Assembly (NCBI RefSeq): GCF_014898055.3
Contig: NW_023601104.1
Location: 46,870,699 to 46,934,698, forward strand
Reading direction: 5' to 3'
Source: Talpa occidentalis
Taxonomy: Eukaryota > Chordata > Mammalia > Eulipotyphla > Talpidae
Length of the DNA stretch: 64,000 nucleotides
Of this stretch, positions 1-12,251 are shown piece after piece (the stretch's first letter is position 1; each line of letters starts with the position of its first letter). Made by a program: the position numbers and the translations under genes. The notes under the pieces were generated by a model. It saw only the letters and a list, made by a program, of their open reading frames with translations. It was not told the DNA's origin and did no database searches.

Positions 1-774
1 TGGAATCCACCACCACTGCTGAGATTTACAACTCTTCTCTCTCCATTATGCTTGCTGAATCTCTTTACTTGCTATTGTAGGAAAAATATTCAAAGATTTA
101 TAGGCAGCAAAGAGAAGGCAGCAAATTATGACATCCATTATTGGCATCTGCTCTTGTCTGTATCCACAGGAAATGCAAATACAAACGACTTCCAATTTTC
201 TACTACAACTGAGTTGCAAAGGGAACTGTTATATGCAGATGAGGCAACTTCTATTTGGACAGAGATAAAATGGAAGAAATTTCAGTCTACTACACTTGGC
301 ATACATTTGCATAACTCTCAGAAAACTGTCACAAAGGGATAATAAAAAAATCATAAGGCTCTTTAAGAACTGCATACAATGCCTGTAGCTAGGCTGCTTA
401 TAACCGAAACAGACACAGCTTAAAGTTGTATGGACTGGTGAAAGATCCAAAAACAAAAGGGTGAATAAATATAGATGCTTTTATATGCATTGGCAAAAGT
501 GATACCTCTTTTCATGTTTAGCAAAGGGATTACACTCGGTTTGAAAATAACTTACAGTCCAGTATGCAGTAAAGCCAGACCTTGTGTTATCAATTTTTAA
601 AAAAATTCTTTTGGCACAGACTTCTCTTGGAAGAATGATGATGCTATTTCGTGTTATAGTATAGGTTCTTTGATGGCGAGGAATTCTTATATCAATTGAT
701 GTCCTCTCTGAAACAGAGTTTTGAACATAATAAAATTTCAAAATAAGATGTTCATTGTTAGGGATGAAGGAGTC
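1..774. other. Unassigned AT-rich sequence
   Basis: I see no gene, splice-bounded exon or recognisable repeat here. The short open frames at 52-342 (+) and 481-741 (-) have no known motif and overlap no other coding signal, so I treat them as chance. Confidence 0.5.
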
Positions 775-990
775 ACAGTAGCACAGTAGTGAGATTTAGC
801 AGATTAGTGTTCTAGTCGAGCTTCTGTCTTTCTGAGAACATGACTATGTTTCCTTATCTCAATGGTCTCAGCTACCAACTCTAAAAAAAAAAGGAGACAA
901 TAATACCTATTTTATTTGACTTAGGAAAGATTTAGAAGAAGGATCATGACCAGTGTCCAGTATAACATCTGGCATAGATTTTTCTCTGGA
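775..990 (-). repeat. MIR SINE, antisense, diverged
   Basis: Read on the plus strand this follows the reverse MIR order: a gtagcacagtagtgag-like start, a degraded core, 'tttccttatct' where MIR has the 'tcctcatct' motif, then 'aataatacctatttt' and 'atctggcatag' near 975. MIR is an ancient tRNA-derived mammalian SINE. The copy is old, with many mismatches and an inserted A-run near 885. I base this on motif order and not on an alignment. Confidence 0.6.
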
Positions 991-2199
991 AATTTGGGTC
1001 CTTTATTTCTTAGTCTTCTACAACTCTCCCATATGTCTCAGCTTGAGGATTAGGAATCTAATCCTAATCAGTTTCTCACAATCTCAGACTCCAGATATGT
1101 GGCTTGTGTCATCTGGGTATTCTCTCTGATTTTGTATTTAAATTTTAAGCCTTAAAGACAAAAATGTTTCTTAACATTAAAATTTTGGTCTTTACTCTCA
1201 ATTTCCCTCTTATCCAAGTCCTGCCATCATGCTGGGCCACATGAAGGCTCAGGTGAAAGGAACACTCCGCTGCTTAAATCGCCTCCTTTTCACCCTGTTG
1301 TTGAGGGAGGGGGTTCCTGCGGCATGCAACCCTCACATGATACCCACAGGTCTGGAGAACAGGATATCCCACACTGCACATAGCCACACCAGGTGGCATT
1401 TGGGAATAGTGTGAACCCCAGCAGCAGAGGGAGGCAGCCTTTACAGTATCAAAATGCTGTGTGCCCCTGATTCCTGTGAGAGGATATGATTCACTCATTT
1501 GAACAATTCTACGGGATGTCAGAGAACTGAATTTTATTAGTAAAAGAGAAGCAGGAACTGCACCTGGCCTCCATGATAAGGAGGGTTTTTTGAGTAGGGA
1601 ATATAAACTGAGAAAAGAATTGGGGGGAAGTTTGTGATTATGCCATTGGAGACCTTTTCAACTTTACCAGATGTCAAAAGCACATAATGAATGAGCCTTA
1701 ATTTTAGGCTTATATCACACGGTCTCATATCTCTTATCTCAAGACCTTCAACTCTTAATTTCCACGGCCTTCTACAGCTTACAGTTCCAGTCTAATATTC
1801 AGAATCATAATTCCAACCTCCAACCTTCATGCCATCATTCCAACTTAATCTTTTTGTTCTGCCATATTCTCCTAAAAAAAAAAAAAAAAAACAAAAACAC
1901 AACAGCAAACAACTCTATTGCATCTACACCTCAGCTGAGAACTATAGAAGAAAAATGACATAGTTCTCAAGATTTGCGTTGCTATATTTTCGTCATCTTT
2001 TACTGTAAGTGGATTATTAATTTGCCTAGAATCTCATAAGCTCATTTTCTCAATTTACAGGAAATCTGCTCCAAATTATAGTATGATCCTCTGGGTTCTG
2101 CTCATCTTTTCCCCAAGAAGTTCTCAAAAGCACCTGAGATAAAAAATTTTCTCTACCCTGCCTTCTGACCTTCAACCTCAGAGGAAGGGACATTTCTCT
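991..2199. other. Unassigned stretch with an A-run
   Basis: No gene is supported. 1229-1500 is slightly GC-richer, with short open frames on both strands, but has no homology I recognise. It could be an old LTR or DNA-transposon piece. A run of about 18 A begins near 1875, followed by an A/C-rich tail. 'gaattttattag' near 1530 is compatible with an old repeat end but is not diagnostic. Confidence 0.4.
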
Positions 2200-2633
2200 T
2201 AATTTCCATGGCCAAAAGTATACTTGGGCTCTGAATGCCTTCTCTCATTTCCTTAACAACCATTCTCATTCCATCAACTTCCTCTTCTATTTATTCTCAA
2301 TCTCCTCAGTTGCTCTTTTTTCTTAGCATATAAACATGCTCAAGTCTCTCCCACCTTAAAAAATATCTTTAACTACTACACCTCCTTTTTTCCCTTCACA
2401 ACTGAGCTGCCTTAAAAAGTATATTAGAGTTTAAATTTCCTCCATCCCATTAATTCCTAGTACAACTCATTATCAACATATATCAATAAATTGGCTTTCA
2501 TCAAACCTAGTGGGACATCTGAGTACTTATCTTACTTGAGCTCTCTAGAATATAGGAGATTATAGGAGCTTATCACCCTCACCTCCTCCCAAAACTCTGG
2601 GATACCTCTCTCCTAATTCCCTGACTTGTTTTT

Positions 2634-2914
2634 GGTTTTTTTGTTTGTTTGTTTTGAAGATTTATTTATTTATACAAGCACTGGGTAAAGCCAGAGGCAC
2701 GAGAGGGGTAAGAGAATTCACCAGAGACAGAGCAGGGAGCAGAACAGGCAGAAGGACCTAAATACACTGCTGAGGGGAGCAGTAAGTGAAACAGGAGAGG
2801 TCTGCTGCGCCAAGTGGGAATCTCCCTGGAGGGCCAGGGATCGAACTGGCACTGCAGAGGCTATGGACAGCTTCACAGCACTGCGCTCAACCCGCTGAGC
2901 CACTGGGGAGGCCC
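2634..2914 (-). mobile_element. tRNA-derived SINE, intermediate A/B type
   Basis: This is one of 16 copies in the window. In sense orientation the family has a tRNA-like head starting GGGCCTCC, a middle ending in 'CTGGTGAAT(T/C)CTCTCA', and a tail of AATAAATAAATCTTT repeats. Here the head is at the right (ggaggccc, ending 2914) and the T/A tail at the left. The copy mixes subfamily traits: GTCTCTG as in type B, GAATTC as in type A. The flanks carry the duplication TGACTTGTTTTT at 2622-2633 and 2920-2931. Confidence 0.92.
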
Positions 2915-3237
2915 AACTCTGACTTGTTTTTAATTATTTCATCCTCTGCTCCCTACTCCCTGCTTCTTGCGTCCTGTCTGCCTTTAGTGTTGGATTGTTT
3001 AAGGTTTAATCCTCAGTTAAATTCCTTAGGTCACCTCATCTATGCCACTGACTGCTGACTTTCAAAGCATTTTTTTTACCCAGAACCTTTTCGTGAGCTC
3101 CAGAACTATAATTCTAACTGATTACTAATTATGCCAACTGTTTCTTTTGCATGTACCCCAAACTCAGCACACACTGACCTCATCACTTTTCCCATACATA
3201 TACCCTCTACTTCATCCTTTAAATATGTTTTTATTTT

Positions 3238-3536
3238 GGGCCTCCCTGGTGGTGCAAGGGGTTAAGCACAGCACTGTAAAGCTGTCAGCAGCCTCTGCAG
3301 CACAAGTTCAATCCCTAGCCAGCCAGGGAGCTGCCCATATGGAGCGTTAGACCTCTCCTTTTCACCTGCTGCTCCCATCAGCAGTGTATTTCAGTAGATC
3401 TGCCTGTTCTGCTCCCTACACTGTCTCTGGTGAATCCTCTCATCCCCCACACCTCTGGCTTGTACCCCAGTTCTTGAATGCATAAATAAATAAAAATCTT
3501 TAAAAAAAAAGAAATGCAACTCTTTAAAAATAAATA
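3238..3536 (+). mobile_element. tRNA-derived SINE, subfamily B
   Basis: The head GGGCCTCCCTGGTGGTGCAA is followed by 'gggttaagcacagcactg', the 'cagccagggag' insert and 'gtctctggtgaatcctctca', the set of variants I use to define subfamily B. The tail is AATAAATAAA with an extra A-rich stretch. The target duplication reads AAATATGTTTTTATTT at the left and AAATATGTTTGTATTT at the right. It lies inside the probable L2. Confidence 0.92.
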
Positions 3537-3640
3537 AATATGTTTGTATTTCATTTTATATCCCCTGTACTAGTTTTTATTCCATATCACCTAATCCAAA
3601 ATCTAAAGTTAAATCCAGACCTCCGTCTACCTACTTAGTC

Positions 3641-4044
3641 TTCTGCAGTTTTGCATCTCTGTTATTTTACTCATGTGGACTATTTATAATAGCTCAGAGC
3701 CATTTTCCAATAAAGGACTGCTAGTTCCCCAAAGGTACTGTAATGTGTACTGTAGTCTATGGTTTCCCAACCTGACCTTCTGGGATAGTCTGAGGACGAC
3801 TATCTACTCCCCATACCATACACTGAATCTAGAGGGGGCAGAAGTTCTCTGCATTTTCTCATGTTATTATCAAGTAAACCATTCTCTGAAAAACACTGGG
3901 CATAGGGGAGGCATTAGGCTAGGTTGTGACATGTAATACTGTGTTTCAGAAAGACAGGTCTGCAACAGTGCATACAATGGACTGGAAGCTGATTAAACGC
4001 TGCCAACATATTTTCCCACATATAAAATTTTAAAATTCACTAAT
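3641..4044. other. Unassigned sequence
   Basis: This stretch follows the probable L2. I recognise no gene or repeat. An open frame at 3673-3936 (+, 87 codons) shows no domain, and its composition is no different from its surroundings. Confidence 0.4.
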
Positions 4045-4331
4045 GGGCCTCCCCGGGGGCGCAGCGGTTGAGCGCTGCGCTGCGAAGCAGCCTGCAGCCT
4101 CTGCAGTGCCGGTTCAATCCCCGGCCTCTGGCGAGGGTCCCACATGGCATGCAGATCTCTCCTGCCATGTCTGTTGCTTCCCTCTGCAGTGTACTTCATC
4201 AGTCTGCCTGTTCTGTTCCCCGCTCTGGCTCTGGTGAATTCTCTCACCTTCCCGCACTTCTGACTGTACCCAGTGCTTGTATATATAAATAAATAAATAA
4301 ATCTTTAAAAATAAAATAAATTAAAATAAAA
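4045..4331 (+). mobile_element. tRNA-derived SINE, subfamily A (GC-rich, younger)
   Basis: The head GGGCCTCCCCGGGGGCGCAG leads into 'cggttgagcgctgcgctgcg'. Subfamily A is marked by the GC-rich head, 'gctctggctctggtgaattc' and 'acttctgactgtacccagtg'. The tail is (AAAT)n then CTTTAAAAATAAAATAAA. The target duplication TAAAATTCACTAAT is perfect at 4031-4044 and 4332-4345. Confidence 0.94.
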
Positions 4332-4345
4332 TAAAATTCACTAAT

Positions 4346-5974
4346 TATAGCCACAACTGCAAGTAAAGATATGGGTCCTGTCAATAGTACTTCTATCTGT
4401 ATTCCTATCTATCTATCATTATCAACTATCAATCTCTTCTAGCTATGAAATGGTTAGCTTTACTGACTGTTTTTATTGACTGACAGCTTTACTGAGTGCC
4501 AGTAGTAACCAAGAAACTCAAAAATGTTAATTAACTTTCATAACTCATATACTAACTTGGTAACATGAACAGAGATCAGATTTTCATGATTTTTCTGTCT
4601 CTTTATCTTACACAGTTCTCTCTCGCCAGTTCACTGTCTAGAGATGGGTTATCATTGTATCTTCTTTAAATAAATCTTTCCAGTGGCTTATGGAATTAAA
4701 CAACACCTATTTCCTCATTATTAAAGTGTTCAAGCAATAATATCTTCTCTGGAGTCTGTGCCTTCCAAATCCTCTGAAGAAGGTTCAAATTTGAGAAGTG
4801 AATACATTTTATCTAAGCAGAGCCTGTCAGAACATTTTTAATAAAGACCTGGCCCAATTTCAGAGCTTTCTTTTCATTAGGGCAGGTCTGAAAGCAAAGG
4901 CCTTGAAAGTGGTTAGAAAAACATAGTGTAATCACTATGGTACCATTATCCTGTGCCTGGGTAATCATTAGGCATCAGCTTGCCAAAGCGAAGGGCGGCA
5001 AATTACTCATTTATTGTTACCTGAGCTGTGTGGAAGATTGAAATCTGGACTACTAATGATTTTTTTTCACCTTGTTTGGGAGATTCTGTAGAAAAGTTCA
5101 CATGCAGCACAGATGCTGACTGGATGGCGAAGGAGCTTTCAGACAAATATGAAAGGGAAGCAAAGCATCATCTTCCCTCAAAAGTAAAGCTGAAAAGCTC
5201 CCACATCATTTCATAAAAGCAGCTTAAAGGGAAAAATACTAAAAGTCATCAAGATCTATAACTGGAAAAGGAATTAGTTAGTTGGCTTTGAGTAGATTTT
5301 TTATCATCTCTAAAAGAGATTAGATACTCAGAGTACAAGTTGGATTTAACACAAATCAAGTTTAAGGTAAATGTTTACCAACAGCTTATAAGAAAAATTC
5401 TTGTCTGGTGATATCATCTAATGAATTAGAATTTATTTTTTGATCAGTTGCTTTAGCGAATTTCAAATTCTTTAAAGGTTCCATGGCTAGATATAGTAAA
5501 ATGGAATCCAATCCTTTGTAATCTCGTCAAAATTAGAACATTTATAAGGTCTACTATACAGGCAGGTATGATTGGGAAGATAAAATATCCATTATTACAA
5601 TTGCGTCTACACCTAGAATGGACAAATCTCCAAGCAGTTGCTGATATTTGTTCCCACAGTGAAATTTGAAAAACATAATGTAGGGGAATAGAATGACATC
5701 TCCAAATCACATTGACAGCATCTATATGATTGCTCTAAATTGAGTGAAGTTTCTGAAAATATATATTATCCATCTGGGCTAGTAGAAAGACCCTAATATG
5801 CAATTAAATGCAATGTTTGTATTGAATCTGCTTCTAAGGTGACAAGGTGCTGGGGATAACTGATGTAAGCAACGAGGAGTTCTAGATAGTTTTGTAAATG
5901 CAAAATGTTACATTCAAGACCAAAAAACAAATGCCTCTTCTATAGAAAAAAAAAATACAGTGTCTGGAATGAGG
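4346..5974. other. Unassigned, largely repeat-free sequence
   Basis: I see no gene here. About 4960-5215 is the least repeat-like part: it mixes GC-richer blocks with homeodomain-like ATTA cores (gtaatcatta near 4961) and could be conserved non-coding sequence. That is a guess from texture alone. An A-run lies at about 5945-5955. Confidence 0.3.
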
Positions 5975-6120
5975 ACGTGAGAATCAGAAGCATTGATTTC
6001 TACTGCTGGCTCAGCTGGTGACTGCTTCTGCAGTCTGAGGCAATTTTCCTAGCCTATTTGTGACTAAATCCCGGCATCTACAAAATGAAGTTAGGAATCT
6101 TTTCTGTTTGAGACTCAGCT
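5975..6120 (-). repeat. MIR SINE, antisense
   Basis: The order fits reverse MIR: 'gagaatcagaag', then 'ctggctcagctggtgactg' where MIR carries its 'agctgtgtgacc' block, then 'cctagcctatttgtg' and 'catctacaaaatgaagtt', which matches the 'catctgtaaaatg' core. The copy is old and ungapped over roughly 140 bases. Confidence 0.55.
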
Positions 6121-6984
6121 AGCATAATCAGGACTTTTGTTCATGCTATTAATGTTTATGATGCCTTCAGGGATTTTCAGGTAGAAAGCTTTATACAGGG
6201 CTAAAGTATTAATAATATTATTTTTCATGTTACTTCAAAAGGGTATTGTGGTTACTGATGAATTAATATTTGCAATATTCTTTAGAAAGGGTTGGAATAA
6301 ACATTGTTAATATTATTTAATGCACATACTAGCCCTTAAGGAACATTTGAAAAACTTACAAGTGAGGATTCCTGACCAATCTGATATTAGGTTCATCAAA
6401 GACTTTTAGTCACCAAAAGCTTTTGCAAAAGATTATAAATACGTATCTAATTTGCTATCTAAAAGTGGGCCGATCTACCTATAACACTTATAAAGGTGAA
6501 ATAATATGTCATGAAGCTTCACTTGTTCAAAATTTAGCAAGATCTAGTTATTAGTAAACTATAATTTTTCTTGTGTTTCACTGTTGATTGCACTGTAATT
6601 TGGTTTCCTAACAGATTGGTTTTTAACAAAATAGGATCTTTTGGGGTTTTGAATTTTTGTCAGAGGTTTGCTTAATGTTTAATGCCTTATAGACCTGGAC
6701 ATATTTTTACGGTGCCTGGCTTTGAATGGCTATTAAAGTGTACATTACAGGCGCAGGGCACCTTCAATTTACAGTATTTTACCTACTTATACCATTTCCA
6801 GGACTCTCTATTGTAACATTATCATTAAGGTTTCTGGCCCTTTGCTGCCAACAACATGATTAAATCCTATTACAATTATTCTTGTTATAAAATCTTCTCA
6901 TGCTTCTTGGCACTAAAGGTGCGTGGAGCCATGCAGGTGGTAACATAAAAAGGAGCAATGTGCTCTGAACTGATATGTTAGGAG

Positions 6985-7032
6985 AGCTCTAGCCTAGAGA
7001 AGGCAAATAGATCCCTAAAGTAAGATATTACT
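6985..7032 (+). repeat. 48-base direct repeat, copy 1
   Basis: Pairs with 7543-7590 in the same orientation. The two match at 43 of 48 positions by direct comparison, with no gap; both begin AGCTCTA and end AGATATTACT. The flanks show no clear extension of similarity. Confidence 0.8.
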
Positions 7033-7542
7033 GTATTACTGCACTCTCTGGGGATGGATTTTCTTTTGAAGTTTAGTTTATAATACTGAAGAGGGTTTTG
7101 CTCTTATTTTGTTTTTCTCTCGGGGTGGGGGGGGGTGAAGGAGGAGGATATAATCTGGAGGAATTCTCACTAGAGTAAAAGCTTAGAAAAAGGCCCAGTG
7201 ATGATTAGAAAAATGACAGGTTGTTTTAAGGGGGAAAAAAGAGGGGGGAGTTTTTATTCTCTTATTTCATATAAAATAATGGTACTACTTATACCTGAGA
7301 ATAATGAAATATGCATTAGGGGTTATTCCCCTCCAGGCAGAGAAGCAATCAGCAATCCTCACAATTAAACAGCAACTTGTAACTCATGTGACAGGACAGA
7401 GACACTCACTTTTTAATATCCACTTGTCTTCAAGATTATGTAAAGTGACTGTATTTAATAACATGTGGGTCTAAGCAGCCGCATTCCAGGCAAACAACAG
7501 CCATGTTCCCACATATAGGATTCAGTGCAGAGTGCTGCTCAA

Positions 7543-7590
7543 AGCTCTAACCTGGAGAAGGCAAGTAGATCCCTCAAGTTAGATATTACT
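7543..7590 (+). repeat. 48-base direct repeat, copy 2
   Basis: Partner of 6985-7032, 558 bases downstream, with five substitutions. It may be two fragments of one old dispersed repeat or the edges of an old local duplication. The sequence between them is not itself duplicated. Confidence 0.8.
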
Positions 7591-7790
7591 TATTGGCATG
7601 TGCCTGTCCTGCCAGTGAGTATGTAAGTGTGAGAAGATTTGGAAAATGAGAAATGGAGCACATAAAATCATAACCAGTTCACGGTAATAAAAGGATATAT
7701 CATATAATAATAATTGTTAATGATTATTGGTTGTGGATTTATGTTGGACGAAGTGCTACATGTATACTTATCTCCCTCTTTCTATCTTTC

Positions 7791-7810
7791 ATATATATAT
7801 ATATATATAT
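7791..7810. repeat. (AT)10 microsatellite
   Basis: Twenty bases of uninterrupted AT dinucleotide, followed by further TATA-rich sequence to about 7850. Confidence 0.9.
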
Positions 7811-9370
7811 AAGATACAATTATATATTATACAAATTATATATTGTAGAAATAATAGTGTTAAATGTGGACTAAATCATAAGAGCAAATAGAGTTAAAAT
7901 ACATATTTGTCCATGCTTTACATAATTTTTCAGAAGCAGAGCCAGAGGTTACAGCTTAAAGAAGACATACAGCAATAGACCCTATTGAGATATAGCCTCA
8001 TGCTTGCAGGTACTCATTATTATATGTAAGTGCTTATGAATTTTCTTTTTGGGAGCTCAATATGCATGTCTTGCCCTCTCTCCTTAAATGCCAGTAGTAA
8101 GGCAAGAGCTGGTGGTGTGGGGGGACAGTCTGCCCAGGTGTAGGATTTAAGGAGGCACACCGTCTTTCAGAGAATTGAAAAACAATAATAATACCAATGA
8201 AGGTCAGAATATTTTATCTTACAAATATATAGTTCTAAACCATGCTGGTGATAGACCACTGCTCCACACCCTGTGCATGTCATCGCATATGTGCCTTAGG
8301 TAGGAAATTAAAATGTGATACGAAGGCAAATTTTCAACGACAAAATACCTATGAACACTCTATTACATTCTTTTTAGCATGTAGATATTTTAATGACTAC
8401 TGATGGAACATTTCTGTTGCACAGAGAAAAATAAAACTTTCATGGAAAGAAACACATACACCCAGAAACAAAAAGCAAATAACTGCCACAAAATCATCTT
8501 TACTCTATCTATCCCTTAATATCCAGAATGTCCCAGGGGCACGTATCTACTTCATTTTGTGCCTGTTGTTTGGCAGGGAGGTGTGTAGTTCTTTGATGAT
8601 GAGAGGAGAATGGAAGTAGTTAAGGATAAACCCTTTCCCATTTAACTGTTCTGTTCTTTTCATCTCACCAAGGTGATGGATGATGTAGGGAAAGGAATAA
8701 GAATTCAGAACAGTGTGACTAAATCACACTTGTTAAAGTTAGAAAAGCCCTGAATAGGTCAAATTTTCTGGCTTCATAAAGGGAAAAAAGTGAAAGAACC
8801 TTTTCATGAGGGGTAAGAGGTGTTGCAACTCCCACCTGAGCTTACAATTACTGTTTACTCACCCGCCTGCTACCATTATTGTCATCAAACTTTATTGATA
8901 AGGTCATCCCATAGCAAAACTATAAAAGATAGGGAGTTTTTCTTTGACTTACCCTACTTTAAGAAGATTACTACAGCTTTCGGGGGGGCCCATCTCATTA
9001 TATCCTACTATAGGCTGTCCACCAACACCCCTACCACCATCAGACACCACTTCCCACACCTGTGTCTCCAGACATGAGATTCTGAGGGCTGGAAAGTCAC
9101 TCATGATCCCAGTCTTTCCCACTTACTCTCTGCTATCAACATCTTCCCTTCCTACCCCATCCCTTCAGAACTCTGTTATGTGAAAATGGTTGTTGATAAA
9201 CCAATCTGATAGGTCAATTCATAAAAATGGTCGAGAGGTTATTTTTATCTATGCATGTAGGGTAGTTTTTCTGCATCTTCATGATGAGAACTAATAATAT
9301 GAACCCAGAAATTTTAATATATATACTCCTAAAATAAGTTCTGTATCAACAAGCCACAAACACTACAGTC

Positions 9371-9418
9371 AACCTTCTAGCAGTGGTATTTAAAAACCTT
9401 CTAGCAGTGGTATTTAAA
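9371..9418 (+). repeat. Perfect 24-base tandem duplication
   Basis: The unit AACCTTCTAGCAGTGGTATT plus TAAA occurs at 9371-9394 and again, without change, at 9395-9418. With no mismatches it looks recent, or else is an assembly artefact. Confidence 0.93.
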
Positions 9419-10836
9419 AAATATAGAAGCATTAAATATCAGTTTTAGAAAGTGAAAATAAAGCAAGGTCCATCATGAGTTTGAGATGATGTCAGTCCAT
9501 AATGGAAAACTGGTTCTACTGACATAGGCAGCAAAAAAGTGTTTAAAGCCAAAAAAAGCAGAGGTGAGGAAAATCCAGGAAGAAGTAGAAGTCTCTTTCC
9601 TGATTAATCCTTTAAAACTCCATAGAAAACAGTGGAAAAGATCATAAGCAGTGGAGAATGGCAAATATAGCCTCCTCTATCCATGACACCTAAATGTCAG
9701 GGAAAAGGTCCAATAATGTTCCTCAGATCCTAATGTATATTAGGAATTGAGGAGTGCCTAACTGATTATATCACATTTCCCCCCAACATAGTCAAATGCC
9801 ATATTTTTTGTTAGTATCTTCAAAAGTGAGATAATCTTTTAACAGGTTTAAGATCGAATCCTTAAATACAAGTTAGGACAGTGGGGGAGACATTTTTGGT
9901 GGGGATCTCCCATTCACAAGATTCAGGCTTTTGTTTATTATGGTTAGTGTGTTTTACTTACTCTCATAATGAAAGGTTACAAAGCACAAAGTCCCCAAGA
10001 CAAGTGAAGTCTGTTCAGTCCATCTTCCCATCAACTCTGTATTCTTTTCTGTGCCTGTCTGGTTTTTGTTTGTTTGTTTTTCCCTGTTCTTTGCTTCTCT
10101 TGTCTGTTTTTCATCTCTATCTTCAACAATACTTTTTTTGGTAAAGATGCTTTGCTGTGAATAAATTAGTTTGTAAGCATTTTGGAAAAAAAAAGATCAA
10201 AAACAAGGTTAAAATCAGATAACAGAGTGCCTTGACTGAAATACTGAAAATGTTCAGTGAAGAACCATAGAAAGCTTTTGAACGGGCAAATGAACCAATG
10301 AAAATATTGCTGTATCCTGGTGTAAAAATGGGCTGGAGAAGTTGAGATATCTATTTTTAAGTGGAAACTAACATAGGTGACTATGGCAAAAAAAAAATTC
10401 CCATTCATCTTGACTGCTAGAGAACTACCTCAAACTCAGTCAGTCAAGTACCCACAATATTATCTCAAATTCCAAAGGTGTGAGAAGTGGCAGCAATAGC
10501 AAAATGGTCTTACATTCACACTATTGCCAAGGACTTAGAAGTGAAAGATTAATCACCTTTGCAGCTTTTTATTATCATTCCTACCAAATCCTAGCTGAAA
10601 AGGAATATAATTGTAATTCCAGTTGCCGCTATGCATGTTGAATAACATGTGAAGCTGATTTATTAAAGCTATCTATTTCTGAACTATTTCCTATATATGT
10701 AAATTATTATATGTAAGCTATCTATAAGACAATTATATACATATCAAATACTTATATACATTAACATAATTCTAGCAAGTTGTTAATATGCTTTTCTGTT
10801 TACTGTGCTTTGTTATTTTCTCTTAGTGAGGACTTT

Positions 10837-11948
10837 ATTTTTTCCTTTTTTTAATTTTTTTTTTTAATTTTTACATCATTGTTCATTTTTAAACAATATT
10901 TGCTTCCCCACCCCCTCAGGTGTAGTCCCCATAGAGTTTCCTTCACCAATGCACCCGTGCACCATCACCTCAGTCCCCTGTGCTCCTCCCTCCCTCCTTC
11001 TGATCCCTCTCCCTTCTCCTCCCCTGCAGGATGTCTCTCATTTATAATTGCCTGTTTTTGCTTTGTTGTGTTTTATACTGTTATTATTTTTTTATGCTGA
11101 TGTCTTATTGGGTTCCACTATATTCCTGCAATAAGTGAAACCATCCAGTATTTTCTTTTTCCTTCTGGCCTATTTCACTGAGCATAATTCCTTTTAGTTC
11201 CATCCACATTGTTGTGAATGGCATGAGTTTATCTTTTTTGATTGCTGAATAATATTCCATTATGTATATGTGCCACATCTTCTTAATCCAGTCATCTATT
11301 TTTGGGCATTTGGGTTATTTTATCTATTGTAAATAGTGCTGCAATAAACATAGGGGTACAGGTGTTCTTTTGAATCAATGTTTTTGTGTCCTTTGGGTAG
11401 ATCCCTAGTAGTGGAATCAGGTCGTATGGTAGCTCCATTTTTAGCAGGTTGAGGAATCTCCACACAGCTTTCCATAGTGGTTGGACCAGTTTGCACTCCC
11501 ACCAGCAATGTAGGAGAGTTCCTTTTTCACCACATCCTCGCCAACATTTGTTGTTGCTTGGTTTTTGGTATGTGCCATTCTTACTGGTGCAAGGTGGTAT
11601 CTCAATGTGATTTTAATTTGCATTTCCCTTATTATCAGGGATGTTGAATATTTTTTCATATCCTGTTGGCCATTTGCATTTCCTCTTTGGAGAAATGTCT
11701 CTTAAGTTCTTCTGCCCATTTCTTGACTGGATTGTTTAGTTTGTTTTTGTTGAGTTGTGTGAGTTCTTTGAATATCTTTGTGATCAGTCCCTTATCAGTT
11801 GACTGGAGTGCAAAGATTTTTTCCCAATCAGTGGGGTGTCTCTCTGTTTTGGTTAATGTCTATTTTGCTGTGCAGAAACTTTTCAGTTTGATGTAATTCC
11901 AGGTGTTTATCTTTTCCTTGACTTTCTTTGCTTTGGGTGATGAGTCTA
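10837..11948 (-). mobile_element. 5'-truncated L1 LINE, antisense (3' end type 1)
   Basis: The poly-T tail is on the left (about 10840-10873), followed by the reverse complement of an L1 3' UTR and the end of ORF2. Familiar blocks include 'tgctgaataatattccatta', 'cagtttgcactcccaccagc' and 'cttctgcccatttcttgact'. The ORF2 region is broken by stops. A six-base duplication GACTTT lies at 10831-10836 and 11949-11954, a plausible target site. The 3' UTR matches the copy at 46640-47010, so these two are one subfamily. Confidence 0.88.
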
Positions 11949-11968
11949 GACTTTGAAGGCAGAATGCT

Positions 11969-12251
11969 GGGGCCTCCCTGGTGGTTAAGCGGTTAAGTGC
12001 AGGTGGTTAAGCGCAGCACTGTGAAGCTGTCTGCAGCTTCTGCAGCGCAGGTTCGTTTCCCAGTCAGCCAGGGAGAAACCCACATGTCGCAGCAGACCTC
12101 TCCTGCCTCGCCTGCTGCTCCCCTCAGCAGTGTGTTTTGGTGACTTTGCCTGTTCTGTTCCCCTTGTGTCTCTGGTGAATCCTCTCACGCTCCCCCATGT
12201 CTGGCCTGTACCCCGGCCTTTGTATAATAAATAAATCTTAAAAAAAATAAA
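11969..12251 (+). mobile_element. tRNA-derived SINE, subfamily B, with duplicated head segment
   Basis: It begins GGGGCCTCCCTGGTGG and carries the type-B 'agccagggag' and 'gtctctggtgaatcctctca' blocks. Near the A box the segment GTGGTTAAGC occurs twice (11981 and 12003), an internal duplication of about 22 bases not seen in the other copies. The target duplication is AAGGCAGAATGCT at 11956-11968 and AAGGCAGATTGCT at 12252-12264. It landed just beyond the 5' edge of the L1. Confidence 0.93.

Larger units (their letters stand above)
2200..3640 (+). repeat. Probable L2 LINE fragment interrupted by two SINEs
   Basis: The plus strand is pyrimidine-rich with many tcctc/cctcc blocks and reads like the middle of L2, an ancient LINE with no recent activity. 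Two tRNA-SINEs (2634-2914, minus; 3238-3536, plus) sit inside it, each with its own target duplication, which shows the L2-like sequence was there first. No L2 reading frame survives. The L2 call is weaker than the one at 19.1-21.0 kb because the diagnostic 3' end is absent. Confidence 0.4.
6121..10830. other. Long unassigned AT-rich stretch
   Basis: I recognise no gene or named repeat in these 4.7 kb. Local features are listed separately: a 48-base direct repeat pair (6985/7543), an (AT)10 tract at 7791-7810 and a 24-base tandem pair at 9371-9418. The open frames at 8820-9077, 8944-9183, 9473-9664, 9881-10144 and 10166-10408 lack motifs and sit in low-complexity or T-rich sequence. Some of this is probably decayed transposon that cannot be recognised by eye. 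Confidence 0.4.

Noticed and set aside
1229..1498. Possible exon or processed pseudogene in the GC-richer patch
   Set aside because: No recognisable protein, no splice sites framing a conserved peptide, and open frames on both strands of equal quality.
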